A stretch of 64,000 bases of DNA from Tsukamurella paurometabola (GTDB lineage Bacteria > Actinomycetota > Actinomycetes > Mycobacteriales > Mycobacteriaceae): positions 2,388,850-2,452,849 of the forward strand of contig NZ_LR131273.1 in assembly GCF_900631615.1 (NCBI RefSeq). The letters are read 5' to 3'. The first letter of the stretch is position 1; the number at the start of each line of letters is the position of its first letter. Positions 1 to 10,160 of the stretch are shown here, piece after piece. Under the pieces are notes generated by a model that was given only the letters and a program-made list of their open reading frames with translations, ran no database searches and was not told the origin of the DNA. Both the position numbers and the translations under genes were made by a program.

Positions 1-112
1 CAAGGTCGCCGCCAGCAAGCAGGCGCAGGACCAGCTCGAGGGCCAGGGCTACGCCCCGATCCCCGAGTCCTTCCGCACCACGCTCACCGAGTCGATCGAC
101 TCGATCCAGTAA
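1..112 (+). CDS. pstS: Phosphate ABC transporter substrate-binding protein, 3' end only
   Basis: Only the last 36 codons are present, in the frame starting at base 2, ending with ...TESIDSIQ and TAA at 110-112. The phosphate transporter permease genes follow directly on the same strand, and the tail (GYAPIPESFRTTL) looks like the C-terminus of PstS, the extracytoplasmic lipoprotein that binds phosphate and delivers it to PstCA. The call rests mainly on gene context because the binding domain lies outside the window. Confidence 0.75.
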   Translation, partial: KVAASKQAQDQLEGQGYAPIPESFRTTLTESIDSIQ

Positions 113-223
113 GAGACACAGCTGAAGCACCGGGCGTCGTGCGAGCGGCCAGGCACAATGGCACTCGCACGACGTCCGGCTCAGCCGGAAGGACGACTTC
201 GCGTGGCGGAACAACGGGGAAAC

Positions 224-1240
224 ATGGCGACTGAGGATTCGACGGACCGCGACGCGGACGGCGCGGCGAGTGCCGTGGCGGCCACCGCCGCGGGTACCAC
301 GCGCACCACCTTCGCCGGCGGTCACGACCGCATGGAGAAGATCTTCAAGTGGGCGGCGTACGCCTCGGGCCTGCTGCTCGTGGTCGTGATCGGGCTGATC
401 TTCCTGCAGCTCGTGGTGCAGGCGGTCCCGGCGCTCACCAAGAACAACGTCAACTTCCTCACCAGCTCCGAGTGGCAGACGAACCCGTCCAACATGCGGT
501 TCGGCATCCTCGAGCTGCTCAAGATCACGGTCCTCTCCTCGGTGATGGCGCTGATCCTCGCCGTGCCGGTGGCCGTCGGCATCGCGACGTTCCTCGTGCA
601 GTACGTCCCGCCGCGGCTCTCCCGGCCGCTGAGCGCCGTGATCGACCTGCTGGCCGCGGTCCCGTCGATCATCTACGGCCTGTGGGGCATCTTCGTGCTC
701 GCACCGTTCCTGGTGCCGCTGCAGCAGTGGCTCAACGAGAACCTCGGCTGGTTCTTCCTGTTCAAGACCGGCAACGTCGAGCTGTCCCTCGGCTCGACGG
801 TGTTCACCGCCGGCATCGTGCTCGCGATCATGATCCTGCCGATCATCACGTCGATCACGCGCGAGGCGCTGCGACAGACCCCCGTCGCGCACCAGGAGGC
901 CGCGCTGGCCCTGGGCGCCACCAAGTGGGAGGTCATCCGCCTCACGGTCTTCCCCTACGGCAGGTCGGGCATCGTCGCCGGCTCGATGCTGGCCCTCGGC
1001 CGCGCCCTGGGCGAGACCATCGCGGTGCTCATCATCCTGTTCGCCGCCACCAAGACCTCCATCTGGTCGCTGTTCGACAGCGGCTACACCTTCGCTTCGA
1101 AGATCGCTTCCGCCGCCGCTGAGTTCGACAACGTCGACCAGCGCGGCGCCTACATCGCCGCCGGCCTCGTGCTGTTCGTGCTCACGTTCATCGTGAACGC
1201 GATCGCGCGCTGGATCGGCGGGGGACGGGTGAACGGATGA
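224..1240 (+). CDS. pstC: Phosphate ABC transporter permease PstC
   Basis: Inner-membrane subunit of the high-affinity phosphate importer PstSCAB. The 338-residue protein has a hydrophilic N-terminal tail, a first membrane helix near residues 40-60, and a typical binding-protein-dependent permease domain with the cytoplasmic coupling motif [14 protein letters not shown], which contacts the ATPase. I chose the ATG at 224 because GGGGA lies 6 nt upstream; a start at 158 is open in frame but would add 22 unsupported residues. Overlaps pstA by 4 nt (ATGA), so the two are translationally coupled. Confidence 0.95.
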   Translation: MATEDSTDRDADGAASAVAATAAGTTRTTFAGGHDRMEKIFKWAAYASGLLLVVVIGLIFLQLVVQAVPALTKNNVNFLTSSEWQTNPSNMRFGILELLKITVLSSVMALILAVPVAVGIATFLVQYVPPRLSRPLSAVIDLLAAVPSIIYGLWGIFVLAPFLVPLQQWLNENLGWFFLFKTGNVELSLGSTVFTAGIVLAIMILPIITSITREALRQTPVAHQEAALALGATKWEVIRLTVFPYGRSGIVAGSMLALGRALGETIAVLIILFAATKTSIWSLFDSGYTFASKIASAAAEFDNVDQRGAYIAAGLVLFVLTFIVNAIARWIGGGRVNG

Positions 1241-2151
1241 CCGCCACCGAGCTCGACGACGTCGCCAAGAGCGGCACCGTCTTCCACCGCACGTCGGCCG
1301 CGCGCCGGATCAAGAACAACGCCGCCGCGATCGTCTTCGGCGCATGCTTCCTGCTGGCGCTGGCGCCCCTGGTCTCCCTGCTGTACATGGTGATCGCGAA
1401 CGGCGTCCCCGCGATCGTCAGCCCCGAGTGGTGGACCAAGTCGATGGTCCGCGTGGCCCCCGACTCCTACGCGGGCGGCATCCGCCACGCGCTCTACGGC
1501 ACGCTCGTGCAGGCCGGCGTCGCGACGCTGTTCTCGGTGCCGATCGGCGTCATGGTGGGCATCTACCTCGTCGAGTACGCCGAGGGCACCCGCCTGGGCA
1601 AGGTGACCACCTTCATGGTCGACGTGCTCGCCGGCATCCCGTCGATCGTCGCCACGCTCTTCATCTTCGGCGTGTGGATCACGACCTTCGGCATGCCGCA
1701 GTCCGCGTTCGCGGTGAGCCTCGCGCTGATCCTGCTCATGGTGCCGGTCGTGGTGCGCTCCACCGAGGAGATGCTCAAGCTGGTGCCGAACGAACTCCGC
1801 GAGGCGTCCTACGCGCTCGGCGTCCCGAAGTGGAAGACCATCGTGCGGATCGTGCTGCCGACCGCCGCGTCCGGCATGGTGTCCGGTGTCTTCCTCGCCA
1901 TCGCCCGCGTGGTCGGCGAGACCGCGCCCGTGCTGCTGCTCGTCGGCATCAGCGACCGGATGAACTACGACCTGTTCAACGGCAACATGTCGTCGCTGCC
2001 GCTGTTCATCTACGACCAGTACCGCAACAACCCCGGCGCCGTCGGCGAGTACCGGGCGTGGGGCGCCGCCCTCACCCTGGTGATCCTCGTGGGCATCGCG
2101 AGCGGCCTCGCCGCCCTCATGTCCCGGCTGCTCGCCCCCAAGACGAAGTAA
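1237..2151 (+). CDS. pstA: Phosphate ABC transporter permease PstA
   Basis: Second membrane subunit of the phosphate importer, 304 aa with about six hydrophobic helices. The EAA coupling loop reads [15 protein letters not shown]. Start ATG overlaps the pstC stop. pstB follows after 14 nt with a good AAGGAG ribosome site. PstA and PstC form the transmembrane channel powered by PstB. Confidence 0.95.
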   Translation: MTATELDDVAKSGTVFHRTSAARRIKNNAAAIVFGACFLLALAPLVSLLYMVIANGVPAIVSPEWWTKSMVRVAPDSYAGGIRHALYGTLVQAGVATLFSVPIGVMVGIYLVEYAEGTRLGKVTTFMVDVLAGIPSIVATLFIFGVWITTFGMPQSAFAVSLALILLMVPVVVRSTEEMLKLVPNELREASYALGVPKWKTIVRIVLPTAASGMVSGVFLAIARVVGETAPVLLLVGISDRMNYDLFNGNMSSLPLFIYDQYRNNPGAVGEYRAWGAALTLVILVGIASGLAALMSRLLAPKTK

Positions 2152-2165
2152 CAAGGAGAACCGAC

Positions 2166-2942
<777 letters not shown>

Positions 2943-2979
2943 CGGGTCACACCGTCGCGGTGTCGTCGGATATCGGCCG

Positions 2980-2985
2980 TATCCT
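2980..2985 (+). promoter_or_regulatory. Probable -10 box for a leaderless transcript of the FHA gene
   Basis: TATCCT is followed by exactly 6 nt and then ATG at 2992, so the transcript would begin at or next to the start codon. This TANNNT-N6-ATG layout is typical of leaderless mRNAs in mycobacteria. No convincing -35 is seen. Confidence 0.5.
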
Positions 2986-2991
2986 ATGGGG

Positions 2992-4128
2992 ATGACATCG
3001 CAGCCCCCGACCGGCGACCGGTACAGCACCGTGCTGCCCGGCGACCGCGTGGTCGCGCGGGTCGGCGAGGCGGTCCTGTTCGTGGACGCGCCGGCCGTCG
3101 GCGGCCCCGCCGCGGTCGCGGAGCTGCGCGCCGCCCTCGAGGCCGACGGTGACCGCGCCCCGGTCCTGCGCGGCCGCACCGGTCCGGCCTTCGCCGTGGT
3201 CGAGTTCGGGGACGGCACGGCGCGCGCCCTGCTCCGGGGCGTCGCGGGCGCCGACGAGGAGCGGTCCATCACCGTCGCGATCTTCGGGTCCGCGACGGCC
3301 GCCGCGCCCGAGCACGTCCTGCACGCCGGCGCCGACTTCGCCGAGCGCGTCGCCCCCCTCGCACCGGGCTCGGTCGTCACCGTCACCGTCGGGCCGCCGC
3401 CCCCGCCCGCCCCGGTGTGCGGGCCGGCCGCCCTGCGCCTCGACGACGGCGCCGTGCCGGGCGCGGGTGTCGTGCTGTGGTCCGAGGCCTCGCTGCGGCC
3501 CGAGGCGGAGGGGGAGATCGCGACCGACGTCTTCCCCGCGGATGCGCCGACCAACGAGGAACCGACCGGCGTGAGCCCCCTGTTCGCCGCCACGGAGTAC
3601 GACGTGGAGGTCGGCGACGTGAGTGCGGCCGTGGCCGCGGGGCCGCTGGTGGAGGGGCGGCGCTGCGCCTTCGGGCACCTCAACGCGCCGGTCGCCGCCT
3701 ACTGCACGCGGTGCGGCGCGCTCGTCGACCGCCGGCTGCCGCTGGAGACCGGCCCCCGCCCGCCCCTCGGACTGCTGGTCGCCGACGACGGCACCGCCTT
3801 CGTCGTGGAGAACGACATGGTGATCGGCCGCGACCCGGCCGCGTTCGTGGCGCAGCGCGCGGGGCGCCCGCCGGGCGGCGGGCGGCTCGCGCCCGTCGTA
3901 CTGCCGGACCGTACGGGCGCACTGTCGCGCGCGCACCTGGAGATCCGCATCGACGGCTGGCAGGTGCTCGCCGTCGATGTGGGCTCGGCGAACGGCACGT
4001 GGGTGCGGCCCCCGGGCGCGGCGCAGCCGCTCCGCCTGCCGCCGGGGCAGCCCGTGCCGTTGGGCGTGGGCTCCGACATCCACCTCGGCGGCCGGATGCT
4101 GCAGCTCCAGGACGGCGTCGGTTCCTGA
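2992..4128 (+). CDS. FHA-domain protein with zinc ribbon
   Basis: Protein of about 378 aa. The N-terminal 220 residues are Ala/Pro/Val-rich and not recognised. Around residues 224-245 a zinc-ribbon-like stretch has CAFGH followed by CTRCG. The C-terminal 110 residues form a forkhead-associated domain with the GRD, SRAHLEI and SANGTW motifs that bind phosphothreonine. No membrane segment is obvious, so it is probably a cytosolic adaptor reading Ser/Thr kinase signals. It sits just behind pstB, but a TATCCT box 6 nt before the ATG suggests its own leaderless promoter. An in-frame ATG at 2986 is the alternative start. Confidence 0.8.
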   Translation: MTSQPPTGDRYSTVLPGDRVVARVGEAVLFVDAPAVGGPAAVAELRAALEADGDRAPVLRGRTGPAFAVVEFGDGTARALLRGVAGADEERSITVAIFGSATAAAPEHVLHAGADFAERVAPLAPGSVVTVTVGPPPPPAPVCGPAALRLDDGAVPGAGVVLWSEASLRPEAEGEIATDVFPADAPTNEEPTGVSPLFAATEYDVEVGDVSAAVAAGPLVEGRRCAFGHLNAPVAAYCTRCGALVDRRLPLETGPRPPLGLLVADDGTAFVVENDMVIGRDPAAFVAQRAGRPPGGGRLAPVVLPDRTGALSRAHLEIRIDGWQVLAVDVGSANGTWVRPPGAAQPLRLPPGQPVPLGVGSDIHLGGRMLQLQDGVGS

Positions 4129-4154
4129 CTCGGCCCGGGCGGTCCGGGACAGCG

Positions 4155-4182
4155 GAACGGCCGCCCCGGAGGGCGGCCGTTC
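4155..4182. terminator. Bidirectional hairpin between FHA gene and phoU
   Basis: A perfect 12-bp stem (GAACGGCCGCCC / GGGCGGCCGTTC) with a CGGA tetraloop lies between two convergent genes. There is no long T-run, as is common for actinobacterial terminators. Confidence 0.8.
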
Positions 4183-4191
4183 GGACGTGCG

Positions 4192-4854
4192 CTACTTGGA
4201 GATGTCCGCGGTGGGCTCGGGGCTGCCGGTGGCCTGGAAGATCACGCGGCGGCCGATCTCCACGGCGTGGTCGGCGAAGCGCTCGTAGTAGCGGCCCAGC
4301 AGCGTCACGTCGACGGCGGCGGCGACGCCGTGCTTCCACCCGCGGTCCATGAGGACGGTGAACAGGTGGCGGTGCAGGTCGTCCATCGCGTCGTCCTGCT
4401 CCTCGATCTCCGCGGCCTGCTTCGGGTCCTGGGTGACCAGGACCTCGCGCGCGGAGTTCGCCAGCTCGACCGCGAGGCGGCCCATCTCGGCGAAGTAGCC
4501 GTTGACCTCCTCGGGGAGGGTCTTGTTCGGGAACCGGCGGCGGGTGACCTTCGCGACGTGCAGCGCCAGCGCGCCCATCCGGTCGACGTCGGCGACGATC
4601 TGGAAGCCGGAGACCACGACGCGCAGATCGCTGGCGACGGGCGCCTGCAGCGCGAGGAGCGAGAACGCCTCCTCCTCGGCGCGGCGGCTCAGCCGGACGA
4701 TCTCGTCGTGTTCGGTGATGACCTCCTCGGCGAGTGCGAGGTCGGCCTGGAGCAGCGAGTTGGTCGCCTTCTCCATGGCGATACCCGACTTGTCGCAGAT
4801 ATCACCGAGGATGTCGTTGAAAGCAGCCATCTGCTGGATGTACGCATTACGCAT
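4192..4854 (-). CDS. phoU: Phosphate-signalling protein PhoU
   Basis: The 220-aa all-helical PhoU has two repeats of the metal-binding pattern: [19 protein letters not shown] in the first half and [12 protein letters not shown] in the second. It links PstB activity to the phosphate two-component system and represses phosphate-starvation genes when phosphate is plentiful. The start is the ATG at 4854 (MRNAYIQQM), the conserved mycobacterial-type N-terminus. It is convergent to the pst operon, an arrangement I recall for mycobacterial phoY2. Confidence 0.95.
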   Translation of the reverse strand: MRNAYIQQMAAFNDILGDICDKSGIAMEKATNSLLQADLALAEEVITEHDEIVRLSRRAEEEAFSLLALQAPVASDLRVVVSGFQIVADVDRMGALALHVAKVTRRRFPNKTLPEEVNGYFAEMGRLAVELANSAREVLVTQDPKQAAEIEEQDDAMDDLHRHLFTVLMDRGWKHGVAAAVDVTLLGRYYERFADHAVEIGRRVIFQATGSPEPTADISK

Positions 4855-4919
4855 GTGCGCAGTATATGCGCCATTTCGTACATCACCGCAGCGTTGGATG
4901 AACGACGGGTGAACGACGG

Positions 4920-6119
4920 TTAACCGCCGCTGGTCTCCTCCTCGGCGCCCGGCATCGCCGCGGCGCCGGTCTCCCACGGGTCGTCGAGCCAACCGTCGGG
5001 CAGCACGACCTTGCCGGGCGTGCCCTGCCGGCCGCGGGGACCCTCGGCGTCCTTGGGGAAGGGCACGTCGTGAGGCAACGTGTCGAGCAGTGCGCGCAGG
5101 TCGGCGAGGGTCTTGACCGTGGCGAGGCGCGTGCGCAGTTCGCCGCCGGCGGGGAAGCCGCGGAGGTACCAGGCGACGTGCTTGCGGATCTCCCGCATGC
5201 CCTTGTCCTCGCCGTGGTGCGCGGCCAGCAGCTCGCCGTGGCGGTACATGATGTCGGTGACCTCGCCGAGGTGCGGCGGCGTCGGCATCGGGGTGCCGTT
5301 GAGCGCGGCGGAGAGCTCCGAGAACAGCCACGGCCGGCCCAGACAGCCGCGGCCCACGACGACGCCGTCGCAGCCGGTGCGCTCCATCATCGTCACGGCG
5401 TCCTCCGCGGCGAAGATGTCGCCGTTGCCCAGCACGGGAACGGTGTCGCCGAAGTGGTGGTGCACATGCTCCTTGAGCCGGGTGATCTCGTCCCAGTCGG
5501 CCTGGCCCGAGTAGCGCTGCGCGGCCGTGCGGGCGTGCAGCGCGACGGCGACCGCGCCCTGTTCGGCGGCGATCCGGCCGGCGTCGAGGTGGGTGTGGTG
5601 CTCGTCGTCGATGCCCACGCGGAACTTCACGGTGACGGGGATCTCCGGGGCGCCCGCGGGGGAGCCGTCGGCGATGCCGCGGACAGCGGCGTCGACGATG
5701 CTCGCGAACAGGTTGCGCTTGTAGGGCAGCGCGGAACCGCCGCCGCGGCGGGTGACCTTGGGGACGGGGCAGCCGAAGTTCATGTCGAGGTGGTCGGCGA
5801 GGCCCTCCTCGGCGATCATCCGGGCGGCCTCGTAGGTCCACTTCGCGTCGACGGTGTACAGCTGCAGGCTGCGCGGGTCCTCGTCGGGGGCGAAGGTGGT
5901 CATGTGCATCGTGACCGGGTGCCGCTCGACGAGCGCGCGGGCGGTGACCATCTCGCACACGTACAGCCCGGCGACGGTGCCCGACCGCTCCCGTTCCAGC
6001 TCGCGGCACAGGCTGCGGAAGGCCACGTTGGTGACGCCCGCCATCGGCGCGAGCACGACGGGGGAGTCCAGCTCGAACCGGCCGATGCGCAGTTTGGGCT
6101 GCGTCGTGGCTGTGGTCAT
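4920..6119 (-). CDS. dus: tRNA-dihydrouridine synthase (NifR3/DusB type)
   Basis: FMN-dependent enzyme that reduces uridines in tRNA D-loops. The 399-aa protein starts with the TIM-barrel motif LAPMAGVTN and carries the signature [18 protein letters not shown] with its catalytic cysteine, then VTVKFR, the HART stretch ([11 protein letters not shown]) and NGDIF. ATG at 6119 was preferred over an open frame to 6188 because GGGAGA lies about 8 nt upstream. It is placed between phoU and desA1. Confidence 0.95.
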   Translation of the reverse strand: MTTATTQPKLRIGRFELDSPVVLAPMAGVTNVAFRSLCRELERERSGTVAGLYVCEMVTARALVERHPVTMHMTTFAPDEDPRSLQLYTVDAKWTYEAARMIAEEGLADHLDMNFGCPVPKVTRRGGGSALPYKRNLFASIVDAAVRGIADGSPAGAPEIPVTVKFRVGIDDEHHTHLDAGRIAAEQGAVAVALHARTAAQRYSGQADWDEITRLKEHVHHHFGDTVPVLGNGDIFAAEDAVTMMERTGCDGVVVGRGCLGRPWLFSELSAALNGTPMPTPPHLGEVTDIMYRHGELLAAHHGEDKGMREIRKHVAWYLRGFPAGGELRTRLATVKTLADLRALLDTLPHDVPFPKDAEGPRGRQGTPGKVVLPDGWLDDPWETGAAAMPGAEEETSGG

Positions 6120-6216
6120 CGATTCTCTCCCGTGCTCGTGCGGCGTCTCGCCGCCCTCCATGATCGCGGCCCTGTCGTGCCAGGGCAAACCCGCACCCGC
6201 GCACGTACCGCGCCGG

Positions 6217-6237
6217 TGCGCACGCGGCGCGTGCGCA
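6217..6237. repeat. Perfect GC-rich palindrome upstream of dus
   Basis: Two 9-nt arms (TGCGCACGC / GCGTGCGCA) flank GGC, about 100 nt before the dus start and just past the desA1 terminator. It could be an operator or an extra terminator stem; the sequence alone does not decide. Confidence 0.4.
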
Positions 6238-6290
6238 TAGTCGCGCCCGGTACGCGGAACGGTCCGCGGACGCGGCGCGTGGGCGGAACG

Positions 6291-6329
6291 ACGGAACCCG
6301 CCGTGCCCGGAGGGCGCAGCGGGTTCCGT
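6291..6329 (-). terminator. Terminator of desA1
   Basis: The 11-bp arms ACGGAACCCGC and GCGGGTTCCGT enclose 17 nt that contain a smaller GCCC/GGGC hairpin. It lies 14 nt past the desA1 stop. Confidence 0.7.
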
Positions 6330-6342
6330 GTGCGTCGGGTGC

Positions 6343-7329
6343 CTAGACGGCCAGGCCGGCCTTCTCGCGCTTCGCGGCCTCGCGGGCCAGGGAGCGGTCG
6401 CGCATCTCCTCGAACTTCACGGCGGCGGCTTCGAGTTCGTCGAGGAAGGTGGCGAGCTCCTCGCGGGTCTTCTCGCCCTCGGGGCCGAAGTCGGTGCGCT
6501 CGAAGATCTTCCACTTGCGCAGGACGGGCATGACGACCTCGTCCTTGTGCTGGCGCAGGTCGTAGATGCCGTGCTTGGCCATGAGGACGCCGTTGCGGCG
6601 GAAGTCGGGCATGCCGGCGCCGGGCATCTCGAAGTGCTTGATGGTGTCGGTGATCGAGCGGATGGCCTGGTCGGGGACCAGGTCGAGGCCGGCGGCGGAG
6701 ATGTTGCGGTAGAAGATCATGTGCAGGTTCTCGTCGGCGGCGATGCGCTGGAGCATCTTGTCGGCGATCGGATCCGCGCAGACCTTGCCGGTGTTGCGGT
6801 GGCTGACGCGGGTGGCGAGCTCCTGGAAGGTCACGTACGCCACCGAGTGGAGCATCGTCATCTTCTCTTCGGTGTGCGCCGCCACCTTGCCCTGCGGGTC
6901 CCAGCCGTTGGTCATGTGGATCATGCGGGCCTGCTCGAGCTTGACCGGGTCGACGCCGCGGGTGACGACGAGGTAGTCGCGCATGGCGATGCCGTGGCGG
7001 TTCTCCTCGGCGGTCCAGCGGCCGACCCAGTGGCCCCAGGCGTCGTCCATGGAGAAGTTGGCGGCGATCTCCCGGTGGTAGGTGGGGAGGTTGTCCTCGG
7101 TGAGGAGGTTGGTGATCATGGCGGCCTTGGCCACGTCGTCGAGCTGGCTCTCCTCGGGGTCGTAGTCCGACCCGCCGAGTGCGGCGTAGTTCTTGCCGTC
7201 CGACCAGGGGATGTAGTCGTGGGGGTTCCAGTCCTTCGTCATCGAGAGATGGCGGTTGACGTTGTCCTCGGCGACACCGGAGAGCTCCTTCAGAAGCTCC
7301 AGCTGGGTCAGTTGGCGGGTCGACATCAT
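6343..7329 (-). CDS. desA1: Acyl-ACP desaturase DesA1
   Basis: Soluble di-iron fatty-acyl-ACP desaturase, 328 aa. The ligand pattern is complete: E78, E109-x-x-H112, E170, E200-x-x-H203. In mycobacteria DesA1 is essential and acts on long acyl chains during mycolic acid synthesis. Location beside dus and phoU matches Rv0824c as I recall it. The mRNA has AGAGGA directly before ATGATG, so the second ATG (7326) may be the true start. The electron donor is not encoded nearby. Confidence 0.92.
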   Translation of the reverse strand: MMSTRQLTQLELLKELSGVAEDNVNRHLSMTKDWNPHDYIPWSDGKNYAALGGSDYDPEESQLDDVAKAAMITNLLTEDNLPTYHREIAANFSMDDAWGHWVGRWTAEENRHGIAMRDYLVVTRGVDPVKLEQARMIHMTNGWDPQGKVAAHTEEKMTMLHSVAYVTFQELATRVSHRNTGKVCADPIADKMLQRIAADENLHMIFYRNISAAGLDLVPDQAIRSITDTIKHFEMPGAGMPDFRRNGVLMAKHGIYDLRQHKDEVVMPVLRKWKIFERTDFGPEGEKTREELATFLDELEAAAVKFEEMRDRSLAREAAKREKAGLAV

Positions 7330-7358
7330 TCCTCTTTCGACGTTTGGATCAGTTCCAG

Positions 7359-7364
7359 ATTATC
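7359..7364 (-). promoter_or_regulatory. -10 element of the desA1 promoter
   Basis: On the minus strand GATAAT lies about 30 nt before the desA1 start, giving a leader of roughly 25 nt that includes the AGAGGA site. The corresponding -35 is weak. Nothing else was recognised in the 157-nt space up to the response regulator stop. Confidence 0.5.
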
Positions 7365-7486
7365 CCGAAAGTCTACGCACTTCGGACCGCGGACTCAACG
7401 TCCGCTGCGGAAAGTGACGCTTTCGAGTATGGCGCGCACCCTCGTCCATCGCCGCAGGCCCCGGGAACGTTACACCGTGGCGAGGG

Positions 7487-8125
7487 TCACAGGATCCAGC
7501 CGAGTTCGCGCGCCCGCACCGCCGCCTCGTACCGGTTCGCGGTGCCCAGCTTCGCCATCGCCGAGGACAGGTAGTTCCGCGTGGTGCCCGCGCTCAGGTG
7601 CGCGCGTTTCGCGATCTCGTCGACCGAGGCCCCGTCGACCGCGAACTCCAGCACGTCGGCCTCACGCGCGGTGAGCGGGGAGTCGCCGGCGCTGATCGCC
7701 TCCGCCGCGAGTTCGGGATCGACGTACCGGCCGCCGTCGTGGACGGTGCGGATGACCTGCGCCAACGTGGCGGCGGGCGCCGTCTTCGGCAGGAATCCGC
7801 GGACCCCGGTGGCGAGGGCGCGCTTGAGGTACCCGGGGCGGCCGTGGCTGGTGACGATGAGCGTGGCGGCACCGGGCGTGCGCCGCAGCAGCTCCGCTGC
7901 GGTGTCGATCCCGTCGGGTCCGGGCATCTGCAGGTCGATCACCGCGACCGCGGGCGCGCGACCCTCCGCCGCGCGGCGCTCCCAGAGGGCGATCAGCTCG
8001 GTGCCGGAGGCCGCCTCCGCGGCCACCGTGATGTCCGGCTCGAGGTCGAGCAGGGCGGCGACGGCCGTGCGGATCAGGTGCTCGTCGTCGGCGATCATCA
8101 CCTCGATCGACGTTGCGTCCGTCAT
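7487..8125 (-). CDS. NarL/FixJ-family response regulator
   Basis: The 212-aa protein has a receiver domain (acidic pair D13-D14, phosphoacceptor D64 in VAVIDLQMPG, K114 in GFLPKT) and a LuxR-type helix-turn-helix at the C-terminus (LTAREADVLEF...SAGTTRNYLSSAMAKL). Start ATG overlaps the stop of the histidine kinase by 4 nt, so they form a cognate pair. It probably controls the ABC exporter genes of the same operon, as in DesKR- or LiaRS-like systems; the stimulus cannot be read from sequence. Confidence 0.93.
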   Translation of the reverse strand: MTDATSIEVMIADDEHLIRTAVAALLDLEPDITVAAEAASGTELIALWERRAAEGRAPAVAVIDLQMPGPDGIDTAAELLRRTPGAATLIVTSHGRPGYLKRALATGVRGFLPKTAPAATLAQVIRTVHDGGRYVDPELAAEAISAGDSPLTAREADVLEFAVDGASVDEIAKRAHLSAGTTRNYLSSAMAKLGTANRYEAAVRARELGWIL

Positions 8126-9333
8126 GCCGCCTCCCAGGTCGCGGTGAGGACGAACTCGTCGCCGTCGTGGGCGGCGTCGAGGTCCGCGCCCACGGCCCGG
8201 AGCCGCGCGCGCAGCCCGTCGATGCCCGACGGTGCGCCCTCGCCCCCGGAGCGTACGCGCGCACCGTCGTTGCGCAGGACCATGCCCGACGGGCGCAGCG
8301 TGAGCACGGCCTGCGACGCCGCCGAGTGTTTGACGATGTTGGTGGTGCCCTCGCGGACGACCCAGGCGGCGGCCTCGTGCAACGCCGGCGGGACGTCCTC
8401 CGGCGCGCCGATCATGCGGAGCGTGCAGCCCGCGGCGGAGAGGAGGGAGCGGGCGCCGGCCAGCTCGGTGGCGAGGTCGATGCCGCGGTAGCCGCGGACC
8501 AGGGCGCGGGCGTCCTCCATCGAGGAGACCGCGAGGGCCTTCACCTCGTCCATCTCGCCCGCGGCGCGGTCCACGGCTCCGGCCCGGGCGAGCGTGGCGG
8601 CCAGTTCGCTCTTGACGGAGATGGCGGAGAACGCCCGGCCCACGACGTCGTGCAGGTCGCGGGAGAAGCGCAGCCGCTCCTCCGCGACCTCGAGCTCGGC
8701 GGCGAGCCGCTTGCCGTTCTCCAGTTCGGTGAGGATCTGCATGCCCCACACGGTGCTGCGCGAGGTCCACATGAAGGCCGCCCCCACCGCGAGCAGCAGC
8801 AGGCCGATCGGCAGGGCCTCGGGCCCGCGCGCGAGGGCAGGGGTGAGGATCGCGACCGGTACCAGGACGAGCCAGCGGCGCCGCAGGAACGGGATGACGC
8901 CCGCGGACGCCATGAGGAAGACCATCGAGGCCGTGACCGCGGCCTCCCGCTCGTCGACCGCGCCGCCCACCCGGGCGGCGGCGACGGCGGCCACCCAGAC
9001 CGCGGTGATGCCGCAGACCGCGAACCGCCAGGCCAGTCGGCGCTGCCGTTCGGTGGCACGGATCGCCAGGTCGGGTTGCGCCTCGATCCCCGCGACGGCA
9101 GCCAGCCCGGCGAGGATGATGAGGACCGTCGGCCAGGTGCGGGCTCCGCTGATCAGGAGCGCCGCGACGACCCCCACCATGACGCTCTGCAGGACGAGCC
9201 GGGTGTAGAGCCGGTACCGCTCCACCCCCGGCATGGCGCGCCACCACGCCACCGCCCGGCGCACGGGCGCGGGGATCAACCGCGTCCGTGCCGGCGGCTC
9301 CACCGCCGCGGCGGGGCCGGCGTCGGCCGTCAC
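8122..9333 (-). CDS. Sensor histidine kinase (HisKA_3 / HPK7 type)
   Basis: About 403 aa. The N-terminal half has roughly six hydrophobic helices, then a dimerisation helix with the phosphoacceptor histidine in FSRDLHDVVGRAFSAI, and an ATP-binding domain with N box EGTTNIVKHS, VLRNDG and the G-box region SGIDGLRARL. The GTG at 9333 was chosen because it overlaps the permease stop (GTGA). An ATG at 9390 is possible but has no ribosome site and would overlap the permease gene by 60 nt. Confidence 0.9.
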   Translation of the reverse strand: MTADAGPAAAVEPPARTRLIPAPVRRAVAWWRAMPGVERYRLYTRLVLQSVMVGVVAALLISGARTWPTVLIILAGLAAVAGIEAQPDLAIRATERQRRLAWRFAVCGITAVWVAAVAAARVGGAVDEREAAVTASMVFLMASAGVIPFLRRRWLVLVPVAILTPALARGPEALPIGLLLLAVGAAFMWTSRSTVWGMQILTELENGKRLAAELEVAEERLRFSRDLHDVVGRAFSAISVKSELAATLARAGAVDRAAGEMDEVKALAVSSMEDARALVRGYRGIDLATELAGARSLLSAAGCTLRMIGAPEDVPPALHEAAAWVVREGTTNIVKHSAASQAVLTLRPSGMVLRNDGARVRSGGEGAPSGIDGLRARLRAVGADLDAAHDGDEFVLTATWEAA

Positions 9334-10160
9334 CCGCGATCGTCCCAGCGGAACCACTTCCTCGCCAGAATCAGAGCGATCACGGTCCATACCGCCAGTG
9401 TGACAAGCGGGCGGCCCGTCTCGCCGAAGGTGGCGCCGAAGCCGAGGGGCGCGGCGTCCTCCGCGGCACCGGGGGCGATCCCCGCCTGGCCGAGCCGGAT
9501 GAGGTCGGAGATCGCCGCGAACGGCGTCCAGTCGGCGAGCAGCGCGAGCCGGTCCGGGAGGATCTGGCGGATGTTCGCCATGCCGACCATGGACAGCACC
9601 ATCACCGGCATGGACGTGATCTGCGCTGCCTCGGCGTTCTTGGTCATCGCGCTGGTCGCGAGGGCCAGCAGGGTGAAGATCACGAGGCCCGCGGCGAGGG
9701 CGAAGAGCATGAGCAGGGCGTTCACGGGCAGGGGGCCGCCGGACCCGTACACCGCGCCGGCGACGATCACCGCGCCGAGCAGGGTGAGGGCGATACCCGG
9801 CACCGCGGGGGCGGTGAGGATCTGCAGGTCCGAGGACTCGCCCGTGCGCAGCCGCTTGAGCACGCCCTCGGAGCGCCGGGTCGTGACCATCGACAGCACC
9901 GAGTAGTACTGCACGAACAGCAGCGCGAACACGGCGAACATCTCCATCGTGATCGCCACGCCCAGCGGCTTCGGCGCAGCGTCGCCCCGGGCGAGGAAGA
10001 ACAGGAGCAGCGGTGTCCCGATGGGGAAGACGGTGCCCATGAACAGCAGCGTCTTGTTGCGCCGGAACTGCAGGAACTCGGCGTGCGCGAGGGCGCGCAG
10101 GGGGTGCCGGCCGTACCCGACGGTGGGCGCGGCCGCGGGGGCGGCGGTGTCGGCGGTCAT
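9330..10160 (-). CDS. ABC-2 type exporter permease
   Basis: A 276-aa membrane protein with about six helices and the ABC-2 layout: N-terminal FLQFRRNKTLLFMG before the first helix and a central RRSEGVLKRLRTGE elbow. Exports an unknown substrate, probably a lipid, drug or peptide, with the ATPase encoded just upstream. It overlaps the ATPase gene by 4 nt and the kinase gene by 4 nt, so the whole block is translationally coupled. Confidence 0.88.
   Translation of the reverse strand: MTADTAAPAAAPTVGYGRHPLRALAHAEFLQFRRNKTLLFMGTVFPIGTPLLLFFLARGDAAPKPLGVAITMEMFAVFALLFVQYYSVLSMVTTRRSEGVLKRLRTGESSDLQILTAPAVPGIALTLLGAVIVAGAVYGSGGPLPVNALLMLFALAAGLVIFTLLALATSAMTKNAEAAQITSMPVMVLSMVGMANIRQILPDRLALLADWTPFAAISDLIRLGQAGIAPGAAEDAAPLGFGATFGETGRPLVTLAVWTVIALILARKWFRWDDRG

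Noticed and set aside
1150-2154. Long His/Asp/Gly/Arg-rich minus-strand reading frame of 334 codons opposite pstA, and similar frames opposite fusA, tuf and other genes
   Set aside because: Composition is low-complexity and typical of antisense frames in high-GC coding DNA; the opposite strand encodes a clear conserved protein in every case.
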